From Bordetella genomosp. 10 (GTDB lineage: Bacteria > Pseudomonadota > Gammaproteobacteria > Burkholderiales > Burkholderiaceae_B): a stretch of DNA of 64,000 bases. Positions 1 to 10,081 of this stretch are shown piece by piece. Made by a program: the position numbers and the translations under genes. The stretch lies in contig NZ_NEVM01000005.1 of the NCBI RefSeq assembly GCF_002261225.1, forward strand, positions 868,001-932,000. The letters run 5' to 3'. Every line of letters starts with the position of its first letter. Position 1 is the stretch's first letter. The notes beneath the pieces are model-generated. The model made no database searches. It was not told where the DNA came from and saw only the letters and a program-made list of their open reading frames with translations.

Positions 1-1525
1 CCATGGCCGTGTGCGGCCCCGCCGGCGCGCGATGCGAGATCACCTGCGGGCCCTCGTGCACGTTCAGGAAATATCCCACGCCGTGGCCCGTGCCATGGCC
101 ATATTCCGCGCCGCCCGCCCAGATCGGCGCGCGCGCGATGGCGTCGAGCATGGGCGAGAACACGCCGCGCGGGAAACGCGCGCGCGACAGGGCGACCATG
201 CCCTTGAGCACCAGGGTGTAGTCGCGCTTCTGCTCGGCGGTGGGCGCGCCCACCGCCACCACGCGCGTGATGTCGGTGGTGCCGCCCACGTACTGGGCGC
301 CCGAATCGATCAGCAGCAGGCCGTCGCCGGCAATGGTCGCGTGCGACTGCGCGGTGGCGCGGTAGTGCGGCATGGCGCCGTTGGCGTTGAAACCCGCGAT
401 GGTGCCGAAGCTCAGCGAGACGAAGCCCGGCTTGCGCGCGCGCGCCGCGCTGAGCACCTCGTCGACCGTCAGCTCCGTCACGGTCTCGCCGCGCGCCAGG
501 GCCGCCTCGAACCAGGCGAAGAATTCGCACAGGGCGGCGCCGTCCTGCTCCATGGCGGCGCGCACGTGCGCCAGCTCGGCGTCGGTCTTGCGCGACTTGG
601 CCAGCGTGCTGGGATTGATCGCCTCGATGCGCCGCGCCGACGGCGGCAGCGCGGCCAGCACGCCCACCGTCACGCGGGCCGGATCGACCAGCACCGCGGC
701 ATCGTCCATCGCCGCCAGGGCGGCGGGCAGCTCGGCGTAGGGCCGCACGGCCACGCCGTCGGCCCGCAAGGCCGCCTGCAAGGCGGCGTCCACCTTGCCC
801 AGCGCCACGAACAGCGTCGCCGCCGAGTCCGTCACCAGGGCGTGCGCCACGAAAACGGGGTTGTATTCGACGTCGGCACCGCGCAGATTGAACAGCCAGG
901 CAATGTCGTCCAGCGAGGAAACCAGGTGCGCGTTCGCCTGGCGGGCGCGCATGGCCTCGCGCACCCCGCGCAGCTTCCCGGCGCGCGTGACGCAGGCATA
1001 AGGCGCCAGGTGCTCATAGACCTTGCCCTCCGGCAGCCCGGGCCGGCCGGGCCAGACGGCATCCAGCACGTCCTGGCCGATGTCCAGCGTCACGCCGCGC
1101 GGACCCAGCGCGGATGACAGCGCCTGGAAGGCGCCGAGCGACAGCACCTGGCCGTCCACGGCCGCGCGCGCGCCCTTCGGCAGGTGCGCCGCCAGCCAGT
1201 CGACATGGCCGGGAACGCCCACCGCGGCGATCTTCATCAGGCTCACGCACGTGCCGGCCAACTGGGCCTCGGCCTGCACCCAATAACGGCTGTCGACCCA
1301 GAGGCCCGCGAAATCCGCCGTGACCACCAGGGTGCCGACCGAGCCGGTGAACCCCGACAGCCACTGCCGCCCCTGCCAGCGCGCCGGCAGGTATTCCGAC
1401 AGATGCGGATCGGCCGAGGGCACGATGCAGGCCGACACGCCGCGCGCGGCCATTTCGTGGCGCAGGGCGGCGATGCGGGCGTCGGCGGCGGAGGACGGGG
1501 AAGCGGAAGGCGTCGGTCGGGTCAT
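1..1525 (-). CDS. pepP: Xaa-Pro aminopeptidase (M24B), 3' end cut by window edge
   Basis: Cytosolic metallopeptidase that removes an N-terminal residue preceding proline. 508 codons lie in the window and the C-terminus runs off the left edge. The frame starts with ATG at 1525 and reads MTRPTPSASP. The C-terminal pita-bread domain is visible: the metal-ligand stretch DSGAQYVGGTTDITR, then GHGTGHGVGYFLNVHEGPQ, which holds the histidine ligand and is typical of the long, eukaryote-like aminopeptidase P group. The two final glutamate ligands would lie outside the window. It is the last visible gene of the peptidase/importer operon, 11 bases after dppA. The context suggests it trims imported proline-containing peptides. 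Family assignment is firm; the symbol is used in the broad sense. Confidence 0.9.
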   Translation of the reverse strand, partial: MTRPTPSASPSSAADARIAALRHEMAARGVSACIVPSADPHLSEYLPARWQGRQWLSGFTGSVGTLVVTADFAGLWVDSRYWVQAEAQLAGTCVSLMKIAAVGVPGHVDWLAAHLPKGARAAVDGQVLSLGAFQALSSALGPRGVTLDIGQDVLDAVWPGRPGLPEGKVYEHLAPYACVTRAGKLRGVREAMRARQANAHLVSSLDDIAWLFNLRGADVEYNPVFVAHALVTDSAATLFVALGKVDAALQAALRADGVAVRPYAELPAALAAMDDAAVLVDPARVTVGVLAALPPSARRIEAINPSTLAKSRKTDAELAHVRAAMEQDGAALCEFFAWFEAALARGETVTELTVDEVLSAARARKPGFVSLSFGTIAGFNANGAMPHYRATAQSHATIAGDGLLLIDSGAQYVGGTTDITRVVAVGAPTAEQKRDYTLVLKGMVALSRARFPRGVFSPMLDAIARAPIWAGGAEYGHGTGHGVGYFLNVHEGPQVISHRAPAGPHTAM

Positions 1526-1536
1526 GGTTCCAGGGT

Positions 1537-2355
1537 TCAGCGCAGCATGAAGGACATGGCGGCCAGGCTGTTGAGCGTGCGGATGGCCGCCTGCATGCTG
1601 TCGGTATGGAACCGCAGGTTGACGCCGTCCACCCGCTCCAGCGAGGGCAACATGCAGAACAGGTCGGCCACGGCCGTGGTCTGGGTTTGCAACTGGCATT
1701 CTATCGGGGGCGCGATGCGGAAGGGCTTCAGGCTGCCCAGATTGGCCATGGCGGCCTGCGCCGCCTCGGCGATGGCCGCGCGCGAGGCCGCCGGCGACAG
1801 CGTGGCGCCGCTGCCCTGCCCGCGCGCCACCTTGGTCTGCACCCACAGGGCGCCGGGGAACAGCTCGCGCGTTTCGCCGATGAAGACGTCGTCGCCGCTG
1901 GCCAGCGCCACCGGCACGCCCAGTTCGCCCGCCAGCGCGCCGTACAGGCCGGCCTCGCCCAGCTCCATGCCGTTGATGCGCACCTTGGCGAAGGCGAAGC
2001 TGTTGATCGTGTGGGCCAGGATGCCGCGGCCCTGCGCGCGCGAGTGGTAGCCGATCATGAAGACGCCGTCGCACGGTTCTTCCAGGCCGCCCATCATGCC
2101 CAGGTAGCGCGGCTTGCCCATGACCAGGCGGGCGCGTTCGTCGATGCCGTCGAGCAGCAGGTTGCGGAAGCCGCCGTGCGAATCGTTGACCAGGACGTCG
2201 TCGGCGCCGCCGGCGAAGGCGCCGCGCGCGGCCGCGTCGGCCTCGCCGGTCATCCAGGCGCGGGCCCGTTCGTATTCGCCGTTGCCGGCCGTGATCTGCT
2301 GGGAATGGAAGACGCCGGCGACGCCTTCGATATCGGTGGAAACAAGAATGCGCAT
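1537..2355 (-). CDS. dppA: D-aminopeptidase DppA (peptidase family M55)
   Basis: 272 residues, a normal length for the M55 family, which are zinc enzymes releasing N-terminal D-amino acids from short peptides (Bacillus DppA prefers D-Ala). The ATG at 2355 gives MRILVSTDIEGVAGV. The zinc ligands known from Bacillus DppA appear at matching positions: Asp8, Glu10, His60 (in NDSHG), His104 (in GYHSRA) and a glutamate at 134 (NGMELGE). Longer reading-frame extensions upstream run through dmpA in another frame and are not credible. It lies 7 bases after dmpA and 11 bases before the proline aminopeptidase, so it is surely cotranscribed with them. The likely job is to degrade D-residue peptides, for example murein-derived, brought in by the adjacent ABC importer; the substrate is inferred. 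Confidence 0.92.
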   Translation of the reverse strand: MRILVSTDIEGVAGVFHSQQITAGNGEYERARAWMTGEADAAARGAFAGGADDVLVNDSHGGFRNLLLDGIDERARLVMGKPRYLGMMGGLEEPCDGVFMIGYHSRAQGRGILAHTINSFAFAKVRINGMELGEAGLYGALAGELGVPVALASGDDVFIGETRELFPGALWVQTKVARGQGSGATLSPAASRAAIAEAAQAAMANLGSLKPFRIAPPIECQLQTQTTAVADLFCMLPSLERVDGVNLRFHTDSMQAAIRTLNSLAAMSFMLR

Positions 2356-2362
2356 GGCAAGC

Positions 2363-3517
2363 TCACGAGGAAGTGGAGACCGGGGCCGCGGCAAGCCAGG
2401 CGGACCAGGACGGAATGGCTTCGGTGATGGCCTGGCGGACGTGGCCGTCGCGGCCGCGCACCGTGACGGCGCGCCACAGGGCGTGGATGATGGCCTGCTC
2501 GGTCGACTCGGCGGCGGCCTCGAACAGGGGGTCGATGCGGGATTCGTGCAGCAGGCGCGGCGCGGGCATCTCGCGCTCGGCCAGGTGGGGCACGGTATAG
2601 GCGGTGGAAAACGCCAGCGCGATATCGCCGCTGCCGTGGCCGTACACCGAGCCGGTGCGCGCCAGGCCGGCGCCCGCGCGCAGGGCCAGGCGGCGCAACT
2701 GGCGCGCGTCCAGCGGCGCGTCGGTAGCCAGCAGGAGAATGATGGAGCCCTTCTCCGGGCCATTGTCCGGGCCTTGGCCCAGGTCCTGGCCGCGCCCCGG
2801 GCCATCGCCCGCGGCGCCCGCATTCGCCCCGGCAACCGCAGCATCGCCATCGACAGCCTTCGCGCTTTCCGCCTCCCGCAGCCAGCGCCCGAACGGCCGC
2901 CCCGCCACGGTCAGGTTGGGCTTGCGGCCGTAATTGGCCAGCACCAGCGCGCCCACCGTGTAATCGCCGGCCCGGCGCGAGGCCGAGCCGATGCCGCCCT
3001 TGAAGGAAAAGCAGGACATGCCGCGTCCCGCGCCCACGGCGCCCTGGTCGAACACACGGCCGGCGGCGGCCAGCGCCTGGCCGTAATGCGCCTCGGTCAC
3101 GGCCAGGGCCTGGATGTCGTTCAGATAACCGTCATTGCACTCGAAGACCAGCGGATTGACCGTGGCCCACTCCCGGCCCACCTGCGGATTGGCCCGCACC
3201 GCGTCGCGGATCTGCGCGTTGGCCACCGTGCCGACGCCGAAGGTATTGGTCAGCGCGATCGGCGTTTCCAGCACGCCCAGTTCCTCGACCTGGATCAGGC
3301 CGGTGCTCTTGCCGAAGCCGTTGATCACCGACGCCGCGGCCGGCACCTTGTCGCGATAGGGATCGCCGCCGTGCGGCCGGACCACGGTGACGCCGGTCTG
3401 GATCGGCCCGTCGTCCAGGGTGGCGTGGCCGACGGCCACCCCCGGCACGTCGCAGATATTGTCCAGGGGGCCCGTGGGCAGTTCCCCGATGCGTGGCGGA
3501 TTCCGCTTGCCATCCAT
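2363..3517 (-). CDS. dmpA: P1/S58 family aminopeptidase (DmpA / beta-peptidyl aminopeptidase)
   Basis: 384 residues, close to the roughly 375 of the founding DmpA. These Ntn-type enzymes cut themselves in two and then use the newly exposed serine to remove D-Ala, beta-amino acids or ordinary residues from peptide N-termini. The predicted self-cleavage is at Gly257/Ser258, in GSIILLLATDAPL, with GHGSGDIA downstream and FSFKGGIGSASR in the alpha part. Residues about 220-256 before the cut are a Gly/Ala/Asp-rich linker. I chose the ATG at 3517 (MDGKRNPP) because the typical N-terminus begins just after it; a longer frame adds unrelated sequence overlapping gsiD. It is located 19 bases after gsiD and 7 before dppA in the same operon. 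Confidence 0.92.
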   Translation of the reverse strand: MDGKRNPPRIGELPTGPLDNICDVPGVAVGHATLDDGPIQTGVTVVRPHGGDPYRDKVPAAASVINGFGKSTGLIQVEELGVLETPIALTNTFGVGTVANAQIRDAVRANPQVGREWATVNPLVFECNDGYLNDIQALAVTEAHYGQALAAAGRVFDQGAVGAGRGMSCFSFKGGIGSASRRAGDYTVGALVLANYGRKPNLTVAGRPFGRWLREAESAKAVDGDAAVAGANAGAAGDGPGRGQDLGQGPDNGPEKGSIILLLATDAPLDARQLRRLALRAGAGLARTGSVYGHGSGDIALAFSTAYTVPHLAEREMPAPRLLHESRIDPLFEAAAESTEQAIIHALWRAVTVRGRDGHVRQAITEAIPSWSAWLAAAPVSTSS

Positions 3518-3536
3518 GATGCTGTTTCCTGCTGTC

Positions 3537-4451
3537 TTACTTGCGGTCGATCTTGGGGTCCAGCGCGTCGCGCAGGCCATCGCCCAGCAGGTTGAAGGCC
3601 AGCACCGTCAGGAAGATGGCCAGCGCCGGGAAGATGGCGATGTGCGGCGAGGTCACCATGTCGGCGCGCGCCTCGCTCAGCATGGCGCCCCACTCCGGCG
3701 TGGGCGGCTGCGCGCCCATGCCCAGGAAGGACAGGCTGGCGGCCGTGATGATGGACGTGCCCACGCGCATGGTGCCGTACACCACGATGGGCGAGATCGT
3801 GCCCGGCAGGATGTGGCGCATGATGATGGTCCAGTCCGAGGCGCCCACGCTCTTGACGGCCTCGACGTAGGTCATGTGCTTGATGGCCAGCGTGTTGCCG
3901 CGCACCAGCCGGGCGAAGGCCGGCACGCTGAACACGGCCACCGCCACCACGACGTTGACCATGCTGGAGCCCAGGATGGCCACCACGCCGATGGCCAGCA
4001 GCATGCCGGGGAAGGCCAGCAGCACGTCGGACACGCGCATCGTGATGCGCTCCCACCAGCCCTCGTAATAGCCCGCCATCAGGCCCATCGCGGTGCCGAC
4101 CACGGCGCCCAGCGCCACCGACACGAAGCCGGCGATCAGGGAGATGCGCGAACCCATGAGGATGCGGCTGAAGATGTCTCGGCCCAGCGAATCCACGCCC
4201 AGCCAGTGGGTCAGCGACGGGCCCGCGTTCAAGGCGTCGTAGTCGAAATAGTTTTCGGGATCGAACGGCACCAGCCAGGGCGCGAAGATCGCCACCAGCA
4301 CCAGCAGCAGCACGAAGACGGCGGCGGCCACCGCCAGGTGCTGCTTCTTGAACTTGCGCCAGAACTCGCTGAACGGCGTGCGCACGTCGGTCGGCGCGGC
4401 CGGGGCGGCGGGCGGCGCCGAGGAAGGGGTAACGGTATTGATGTTGCTCAT
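3537..4451 (-). CDS. gsiD: ABC importer permease, GsiD/DppC type
   Basis: 304 residues, an inner-membrane permease of the peptide/nickel ABC family. The N-terminus ([11 protein letters not shown], Pro/Ala-rich to about residue 30) is cytoplasmic. An amphipathic/TM segment follows at about 40-62, then the conserved [17 protein letters not shown] motif of DppC-type subunits, four to five further TM segments, and the EAA loop with [21 protein letters not shown]. The ATG at 4451 is preferred over a longer frame that runs back into gsiC. It is 7 bases after gsiC. With GsiA, GsiB and GsiC it makes a complete importer whose Escherichia coli counterpart takes up glutathione; oligopeptide specificity is equally possible here. 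Confidence 0.92.
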   Translation of the reverse strand: MSNINTVTPSSAPPAAPAAPTDVRTPFSEFWRKFKKQHLAVAAAVFVLLLVLVAIFAPWLVPFDPENYFDYDALNAGPSLTHWLGVDSLGRDIFSRILMGSRISLIAGFVSVALGAVVGTAMGLMAGYYEGWWERITMRVSDVLLAFPGMLLAIGVVAILGSSMVNVVVAVAVFSVPAFARLVRGNTLAIKHMTYVEAVKSVGASDWTIIMRHILPGTISPIVVYGTMRVGTSIITAASLSFLGMGAQPPTPEWGAMLSEARADMVTSPHIAIFPALAIFLTVLAFNLLGDGLRDALDPKIDRK

Positions 4452-4458
4452 GGCCGCC

Positions 4459-5379
4459 TCACTTGTAGCGAATGCTGGGATTGATGACGCCGTACAGCAC
4501 GTCCACGACCAGGTTGATCGCAATGAATTCGAAGGAGAACAGCAGCACCAGTCCCTGGATCACGGGATAGTCGCGCTGCGTCACCGCGTCGACCAGCAGG
4601 CGGCCCAGGCCGGGCCAACTGAACACGGTTTCCACCACGATGGAGCCGCCCAGCAGGAAGCCGAATTGCAGGCCCATCATGGTGACCACCGGAATCATGG
4701 CGTTGCGCAGCGTGTGCTTGACCACCACCACGCGTTCGGACAGGCCCTTGGCGCGCGCGGTGCGCACGAAGTCTTCCTGGATCACTTCCACGAAGGAGGC
4801 CCGCGTGAAGCGCGCCATCACGGCGGCCACGGCGGCGCCCAGGGTGATCGAGGGCAGGATGTAGTGCTTCCAACTGGAAGCGCCCACGGTGGGCAGCCAT
4901 CCCAGGCCCACGGAGAAAATCTGCATCAGCATCATGCCCAGCGCGAAGGCGGGAAACGAGATGCCGGAGACGGCCAGCGTCATGCCCAGGCGATCGGGCC
5001 ACTTGTTGCGCCAGACCGCGGAAACGATGCCGATCACCATGCCGAACACCACGGCCCAGACCATGCTGGTCAGGGTCAGCAGCAGGGTCGGCATGAAGCG
5101 GTCGGAGATTTCCGTCGTCACCGGGCGCTTGCTGCGCAGCGAAGTGCCCAGATCGCCCTCCAGCATGTGCTGGAAGTAGCGCACGAACTGCTGCGGCAGC
5201 GGCAGATCCAGGCCGAGGTCGTGGCGCACCAGCTCGACGGTCTGCTGATCGGCATCCTGGCCGGCGGCCAGCCGCGCCGGATCGCCCGGCAGCATGTGCA
5301 CGAACAGGAACACCACCACCGAGACCAGCAGCAGCGTGGGGATCATGCCCAGAAGGCGTTTGACGATATAGGAGAACAT
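4459..5379 (-). CDS. gsiC: ABC importer permease, GsiC/DppB type
   Basis: 306 residues. It opens with the typical DppB-type signal-anchor ([21 protein letters not shown]) and the MLPGDPAR motif, followed by a periplasmic loop, five more TM segments and the EAA loop ([27 protein letters not shown]). It forms the membrane channel with the next gene, gsiD, 7 bases downstream. A 103-base gap with a strong hairpin separates it from the upstream gsiB, so its level may be set below that of the binding protein. Assignment to the Gsi subtype rests on gene order (iaaA-gsiA-gsiB-gsiC-gsiD, as in E. coli) more than on any private motif. Confidence 0.92.
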   Translation of the reverse strand: MFSYIVKRLLGMIPTLLLVSVVVFLFVHMLPGDPARLAAGQDADQQTVELVRHDLGLDLPLPQQFVRYFQHMLEGDLGTSLRSKRPVTTEISDRFMPTLLLTLTSMVWAVVFGMVIGIVSAVWRNKWPDRLGMTLAVSGISFPAFALGMMLMQIFSVGLGWLPTVGASSWKHYILPSITLGAAVAAVMARFTRASFVEVIQEDFVRTARAKGLSERVVVVKHTLRNAMIPVVTMMGLQFGFLLGGSIVVETVFSWPGLGRLLVDAVTQRDYPVIQGLVLLFSFEFIAINLVVDVLYGVINPSIRYK

Positions 5380-5436
5380 TTAGATCATTCCAGCGCGCGG
5401 GTCCGTCGGGACGCCGCGCCAACTTGCGGCAAAAGG

Positions 5437-5471
5437 CCGCGCGCCGGCCCATTGCCGGGCGCGGCGCGCGG
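5437..5471 (-). other. GC-rich hairpin between gsiB and gsiC
   Basis: Two arms of 14-15 bases (5437-5450 and 5457-5471) pair almost perfectly with one bulge around a 6-base loop. No T-run follows on the minus strand, so it is unlikely to be a simple terminator. Placed directly 3' of the binding-protein gene, it fits a processing or mRNA-stabilising element that raises binding-protein output over the permeases, a common arrangement in ABC operons; this role is inferred. Confidence 0.5.
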
Positions 5472-5482
5472 ATCGTTGCGGC

Positions 5483-7033
5483 TTACTGCTTGAGGTCGAT
5501 GTCGCCGTACCAGAAGTTGGTGTCGGGCTGCACGTACACGCCGGTCAGGTTCTTGGATTTCGCATACACGTTGTTCTGCGTCACCAGGAAGGCCCAGGGC
5601 GCATCCTTCCAGACGACTTCCTGCGCGTCCTTGTACAGCGCGGCCTTCTCGTCGCGGTTGGAGGTGGCCAGCGCCTTGGTCACGTCCTCGTCGACCTTGG
5701 GGTTCGAGTAATAGGCGGTGTTGTTGAACACCGGCGGGAACGCCGCGGTAGTCAGCAAGGGACGCAGGGCCCAGTCGGCCTCGCCGGTCGACGACGACCA
5801 GCCGGCGTAGTACATGCGGACCTGGGCGTCATCGGGCTTCTGCACCTGCTGCACGCGTTGCACGCGCTGGCCGGACTCCAGCACCTCGACCGACACCTTG
5901 ATGCCGACCTGGGCCAGTTGCTGCTGCAGGAACTGCACCACCTTGACCGAGGTGCCGTCGTTATAGGCCGACCACAGCGAGCTTTCGAAACCGTTGGGGT
6001 AGCCGGCTTCCTTCAGCAGTTCGCGCGCCTTCTTCGGATCGTAGGGGTATTCGCCGGTCTTCACGGCGAAGTCCACGCCCTGCGGCACCACGCCCGTCAC
6101 CGGCGTGGCGTAGCCGGCGAAGGCCACCTTGGCCAGGGCCTGCTTGTTGATGGCGTAGTTGATGGCCTCGCGCACCTTCGCGTTGTCGAAGGGCTTCTTC
6201 ATCGTGTTCATGGACAGATAGCGCGCCATGATCGAGTTCTTGTCGTTGACCAGGTCCAGCTTGTCGTTCTTGGCAAGCACGGCGGCCTGCTCGAACGGCA
6301 CCGGGAAGGCGAACTGCGCCTCGCCCGTCTGCACGACGGCCGCGCGGCTGTTGTTGTCCGTGACGGTGCGGAAGGTCAGCGTATCGATCTTCGGATAGCC
6401 CTTCTTCCAGTAGCCGTCGAACTTCTTCACCTTCAGGTATTCCGCCGGCTTCCATTCGACGAATTCGAAGGGGCCGGTGCCGACCGGGTGAAAGCCGATG
6501 TCCTTGCCCCATTTCTTCAGGGCGGTCGGCGAGATGATCATGGCCGACGAGTGGGCCAGCGCGTTGATGAAGGCCGAGAACGGCTTCTTCAGCGTGATGC
6601 GCACGGTGTAGGGGTCGACCACTTCGGTCTTGGCGACCTGGTTGAACTGCGTGTACCGAGCCAGGTGGTTTTCCGGATTAGCGACGCGGTCGAAGTTCAC
6701 CTTGACGGCGTCGGCGTTGAAATCGGTGCCGTCCTGGAACTTGACGCCCTGGCGCAGCTTGATCGTGTAGACCAGGCCGTCCGGGCTCACTTCGTAGCCG
6801 GTGGCCAGCAGCGGCTGGATCTTCAGGTCCTTGTCGAATTCGAACAGGCCTTCGTAGTAGGCCTTGCCGGCCGCCTGGTTCAGGGTGCTATTGGTGTTGT
6901 AGGGGTCCAGCGTCTCCAGCGCGATGGCGACGGCGAAGGTCACGTCCTTGCTGGCGTGGGCCAGCGGGGCCGCGATCATCCCGAAGGCCAGCGTGGCGGC
7001 GGCCATCATGCGGGTCGGGCGCAGTAGTTTCAT
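5483..7033 (-). CDS. gsiB: ABC importer substrate-binding protein, GsiB type (SBP family 5)
   Basis: 516 residues; periplasmic binding protein that delivers peptide to GsiCD. A classical signal peptide ends near residue 27 (APLAHA, then SKD). The mature part begins DVTFAVAIALETLDPYNTNS and shows the family-5 features GLVYTIKLRQGVKFQDGT and HPVGTGPFEFVEWK. The length matches E. coli GsiB (about 512). ATG at 7033 follows a good ribosome site (GGAGTG). The gene is flanked on both sides by unusually long intra-operon gaps (115 and 103 bases), each with a hairpin. The ligand could be glutathione, as for E. coli GsiB, or short modified peptides given the peptidases downstream. Confidence 0.93.
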   Translation of the reverse strand: MKLLRPTRMMAAATLAFGMIAAPLAHASKDVTFAVAIALETLDPYNTNSTLNQAAGKAYYEGLFEFDKDLKIQPLLATGYEVSPDGLVYTIKLRQGVKFQDGTDFNADAVKVNFDRVANPENHLARYTQFNQVAKTEVVDPYTVRITLKKPFSAFINALAHSSAMIISPTALKKWGKDIGFHPVGTGPFEFVEWKPAEYLKVKKFDGYWKKGYPKIDTLTFRTVTDNNSRAAVVQTGEAQFAFPVPFEQAAVLAKNDKLDLVNDKNSIMARYLSMNTMKKPFDNAKVREAINYAINKQALAKVAFAGYATPVTGVVPQGVDFAVKTGEYPYDPKKARELLKEAGYPNGFESSLWSAYNDGTSVKVVQFLQQQLAQVGIKVSVEVLESGQRVQRVQQVQKPDDAQVRMYYAGWSSSTGEADWALRPLLTTAAFPPVFNNTAYYSNPKVDEDVTKALATSNRDEKAALYKDAQEVVWKDAPWAFLVTQNNVYAKSKNLTGVYVQPDTNFWYGDIDLKQ

Positions 7034-7113
7034 GATGAAGCACTCCTGTTGTCGAGGAAGGAGGTTTGGTGGTTGAAAGACAAAGCGATCGTCTGGATGG
7101 GGACTGCCGGACC

Positions 7114-7141
7114 GCCGCGGCGAAGGGGAAGGCGCCGCGGC
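7114..7141 (-). other. Perfect 9-bp hairpin between gsiA and gsiB
   Basis: Arms GCCGCGGCG (7114-7122) and CGCCGCGGC (7133-7141) flank a 10-base loop in the 115-base gsiA-gsiB gap. On the minus strand only a short, broken T-stretch is nearby, so full termination is doubtful; an attenuator or processing site is possible. Confidence 0.4.
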
Positions 7142-7148
7142 AATCCTT

Positions 7149-9047
7149 TCAATACGCGCCGCCCAGCGCGTGGCGGGCGACGTAGTGATCGGGACCGACG
7201 TTCACCAGCGGCTCGACCAGGGGCTCGTCGCCCGGCTTGCGCACGGGGCTGGGAATCTCCTCGGTCAGCAACTGGCGCTTCAGGTGCCGGCGCTGCGGAT
7301 CGGCGATGGGCACGGCGGCCATCAGCTTCTTCGTGTACGGGTGCTGCGGATTCTCGAAGATGGCGCGGCGCGGGCCGATCTCCACGATCTGGCCCAGGTA
7401 CATCACCGCCACGCGGTGGCTGATGCGCTCGACCACCGCCATGTCGTGCGAAATGAACAGGAAGGACACGCCCAGGTCGCGCTGCAGGTCGATCATCAGG
7501 TTGACGATCTGCGCCTGGATGGACACGTCCAGCGCGGACACCGATTCGTCGGCGATCACCACCTTCGGATTCAGGGCCAGGGCGCGCGCGATGCAGATGC
7601 GCTGGCGCTGGCCGCCGGAGAACTCGTGAGGATAGCGCTGCGCCACTTCCTGCGGCAGGCCGACGCGGTCCAGCAGCTCGGCGACGCGGCGCTCGGCCTG
7701 CTTGCCGCTGGCCACGCGGTGCACCAGCAGGGGCTCCATGATGGAGAAACCCACCGTCACGCGCGGATCGAGCGAGGCGAAGGGGTCCTGGAAAACGAAC
7801 TGCATGTCGCGGCGCAGCGTCTGCATCTCGGCGCCCTTGAGCTTGCCGATGTCGCGGCCTTCCAGCAGGATGGTGCCGGACTGGCTTTCCGTCAGGCGCA
7901 GCAGGGAGCGGCCGGTGGTCGACTTGCCGCAGCCGGACTCGCCGACCAGGGCCAGCGTTTCGCCGGGATAGAGGTCGAAGCTGACTTTTTCGACGGCGTG
8001 CACGCGGCCGCGCACCCGGCCCAGGATGCCGCCGCGCAGATCGAAGCGGGTCACCAGGTCGCGCACGCTGAGCAGCGGCTCGCCGCCGTGGCTGGACGGC
8101 GCCGACGGCGGCGCTTGCGTGGTCTCGGGCGCGGGCGCCGCCGCGGACCGCGGCGCGCCCTCGACCTGCACCAGCGGGAAGCGGGCCGGCAGGTCGGTCC
8201 CGGCCATGGAGCCCAGGCGCGGCACGGCCGACAGCAGGGCCTTGGTGTAGGGATGCTTCTGCTGGGAGAAGACCTGCTCCGAAGGCCCTTCCTCGACCTT
8301 GTCGCCGCGGAACATGACCAGCACGCGGTCGGCGACTTCCGCCACCACGCCCATGTCGTGGGTGATGAAGATCACCCCCATGTGCATTTCTTCCTGCAGC
8401 GCGCGGATCAACTGAAGGATCTGCGCCTGGATGGTCACGTCCAGCGCGGTGGTCGGTTCGTCGGCGATCAGCAGCGCCGGCTTGCAGGCCAGCGCCATGG
8501 CGATCATGACGCGCTGGCGCATACCGCCCGACAACTGGTGCGGGAAGCGGTTCATGATGGAGCGCGCTTCCGGGATGCGGACCAGTTCCAGCATGCGCAG
8601 GGCCTCGGCGCGGGCGCCCGCCTTGTCCTTGCCCTGGTGCAGGCGGATCGACTCGGCGATCTGGTCGCCGGCCGTGAACACCGGGTTCAGCGAGGTCATC
8701 GGCTCCTGGAAGATCATCGCCATGTCGGCGCCGCGCACGCCGCGCATGGTGCGCTGGCTGGCGCCGGCCAGCTCCAGCAGCGAGCCGTTGCGGCGGCGCA
8801 GTTGCATGCTGCCCTGGGCGATGCGGCCGCCGCCGTGCTCGACCAGGCGCATCAGCGCCAGCGAGGTCACGGACTTGCCGGAACCCGACTCGCCCACGAT
8901 GGCCAGGGTCTCGCCCCGGTCGACGTGGAAATTGAGATTGCGCACCGCTTCCACGGTGCGCTCGGCGCCCACGAAGCGCACGGTCAGGTCACTGACCTGG
9001 ACAACCCGGTTATCCGGCATCGCCAGGCGTTCGGCTCCATCGGCCAT
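7149..9047 (-). CDS. gsiA: Glutathione/peptide importer ATPase GsiA (two fused ABC domains)
   Basis: 632 residues (E. coli GsiA has 623). It contains two complete ATPase domains: Walker A GESGSGKS and signature LSGGMRQR in the first (about residues 15-265), Walker A GESGCGKS and signature FSGGQRQR in the second (about 320-560). Each is followed by the peptide-importer C-terminal motif ([15 protein letters not shown] and [16 protein letters not shown]). The fused arrangement is what separates GsiA from DppD/DppF pairs. I chose ATG 9047 (MADGAERL) over an ATG eight codons upstream because AAGGAAA sits at proper spacing before it. It drives import through GsiCD and lies 53 bases after iaaA. Confidence 0.93.
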   Translation of the reverse strand: MADGAERLAMPDNRVVQVSDLTVRFVGAERTVEAVRNLNFHVDRGETLAIVGESGSGKSVTSLALMRLVEHGGGRIAQGSMQLRRRNGSLLELAGASQRTMRGVRGADMAMIFQEPMTSLNPVFTAGDQIAESIRLHQGKDKAGARAEALRMLELVRIPEARSIMNRFPHQLSGGMRQRVMIAMALACKPALLIADEPTTALDVTIQAQILQLIRALQEEMHMGVIFITHDMGVVAEVADRVLVMFRGDKVEEGPSEQVFSQQKHPYTKALLSAVPRLGSMAGTDLPARFPLVQVEGAPRSAAAPAPETTQAPPSAPSSHGGEPLLSVRDLVTRFDLRGGILGRVRGRVHAVEKVSFDLYPGETLALVGESGCGKSTTGRSLLRLTESQSGTILLEGRDIGKLKGAEMQTLRRDMQFVFQDPFASLDPRVTVGFSIMEPLLVHRVASGKQAERRVAELLDRVGLPQEVAQRYPHEFSGGQRQRICIARALALNPKVVIADESVSALDVSIQAQIVNLMIDLQRDLGVSFLFISHDMAVVERISHRVAVMYLGQIVEIGPRRAIFENPQHPYTKKLMAAVPIADPQRRHLKRQLLTEEIPSPVRKPGDEPLVEPLVNVGPDHYVARHALGGAY

Positions 9048-9100
9048 CGTTCTGTTTCCTTGCTTGCTCAATACGGGAGACGGGTCCGCCAGCCGCCCGC

Positions 9101-10081
9101 TTATCGGTAAATCGAAGCCACCGGGGCCTCGCCCACGCGGGCGTAGCCGCGGTACATGCCCTCGGTGTTGAAGGGCAGCGTCACGTTGCCCTGCGCGTCC
9201 ACCGCGATCAGGCCGCCCTTGCCCTGGATGCGCGGCAGCTTTTCATGGATGACGGCATGCGCGGCCTGCTCCAGCGTGGCGCCGCCATATTCCATCTGCG
9301 CCGCCACGTCGTAGGCCGCCACCATGCGGATGAACATCTCGCCGGTGCCGGTGGTCGACACCGCGCAGGTGGCGTTGGCCGCATAGCAGCCCGCGCCGAT
9401 CAGCGGCGCGTCGCCGACGCGGCCGACCTGCTTGTTGGTGATGCCGCCGGTCGAGGTGGCGGCGGCCAGGTTGCCCTGGGCGTCCACCGCCACGGCGCCG
9501 ACCGTGCCGAACTTGCGGTCGGCGTCGATGGGCTCGGGCGCCGGCTGGGCGCGCGCCACCATGGCCTGGCCGTCGTGGTCCAGCACCGCGGCGTCCGGCT
9601 GCTCGCGCTGCACGCGCAGCAACTGCTCGCGGCGCGCCTCGGTGGAGAAATAGGAAGGATCGACGATCTCCAGGCCCTGCTCGCGGGCGAAGGCCTGCGC
9701 GCCCTCGCCCACGAAGAACACGTGCTTGCTGTTCTCCATGACCTTGCGGGCCGCCAGCACCGGATTGCGCACGCAGTTCACGTTGGCGATCGCGCCCGAG
9801 CGCAGCGTGGCGCCGTCCATGATGGAGGCGTCCAGCTCGTGCGTGCCGGCGCTGGTGAACACCGCGCCGTGGCCGGCGTTGAACAGCGGACAGTCCTCCA
9901 GCAGGCGCACGGCCTCGGTGACGGCGTCCAAGGCCGATCCGCCCCGCGCCAGCACGGCCTGGCCGGCACGCAGGATGCCTTCCAGCGCGTCGATGTACTT
10001 GCGTTCCTGCTCGGCGGACATGGCCGCGCGCGACATGGCGCCGGCGCCGCCGTGGATGGCGATAACGGGTTGTTGCTTCAT
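9101..10081 (-). CDS. iaaA: Isoaspartyl peptidase / L-asparaginase (Ntn hydrolase)
   Basis: 326 residues. Plant-type asparaginase family: a precursor that autocleaves so that a threonine becomes the nucleophile. The catalytic Thr193 is in [10 protein letters not shown], with [11 protein letters not shown] after it, and the N-terminal AIHGGAGAM and [10 protein letters not shown] motifs are intact. It hydrolyses beta-aspartyl dipeptides formed by protein ageing. The ATG at 10081 overlaps the stop of the upstream regulator by four bases (ATGA), implying coupled translation. iaaA followed by gsiABCD is the E. coli order too, which supports both assignments. Confidence 0.93.
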   Translation of the reverse strand: MKQQPVIAIHGGAGAMSRAAMSAEQERKYIDALEGILRAGQAVLARGGSALDAVTEAVRLLEDCPLFNAGHGAVFTSAGTHELDASIMDGATLRSGAIANVNCVRNPVLAARKVMENSKHVFFVGEGAQAFAREQGLEIVDPSYFSTEARREQLLRVQREQPDAAVLDHDGQAMVARAQPAPEPIDADRKFGTVGAVAVDAQGNLAAATSTGGITNKQVGRVGDAPLIGAGCYAANATCAVSTTGTGEMFIRMVAAYDVAAQMEYGGATLEQAAHAVIHEKLPRIQGKGGLIAVDAQGNVTLPFNTEGMYRGYARVGEAPVASIYR

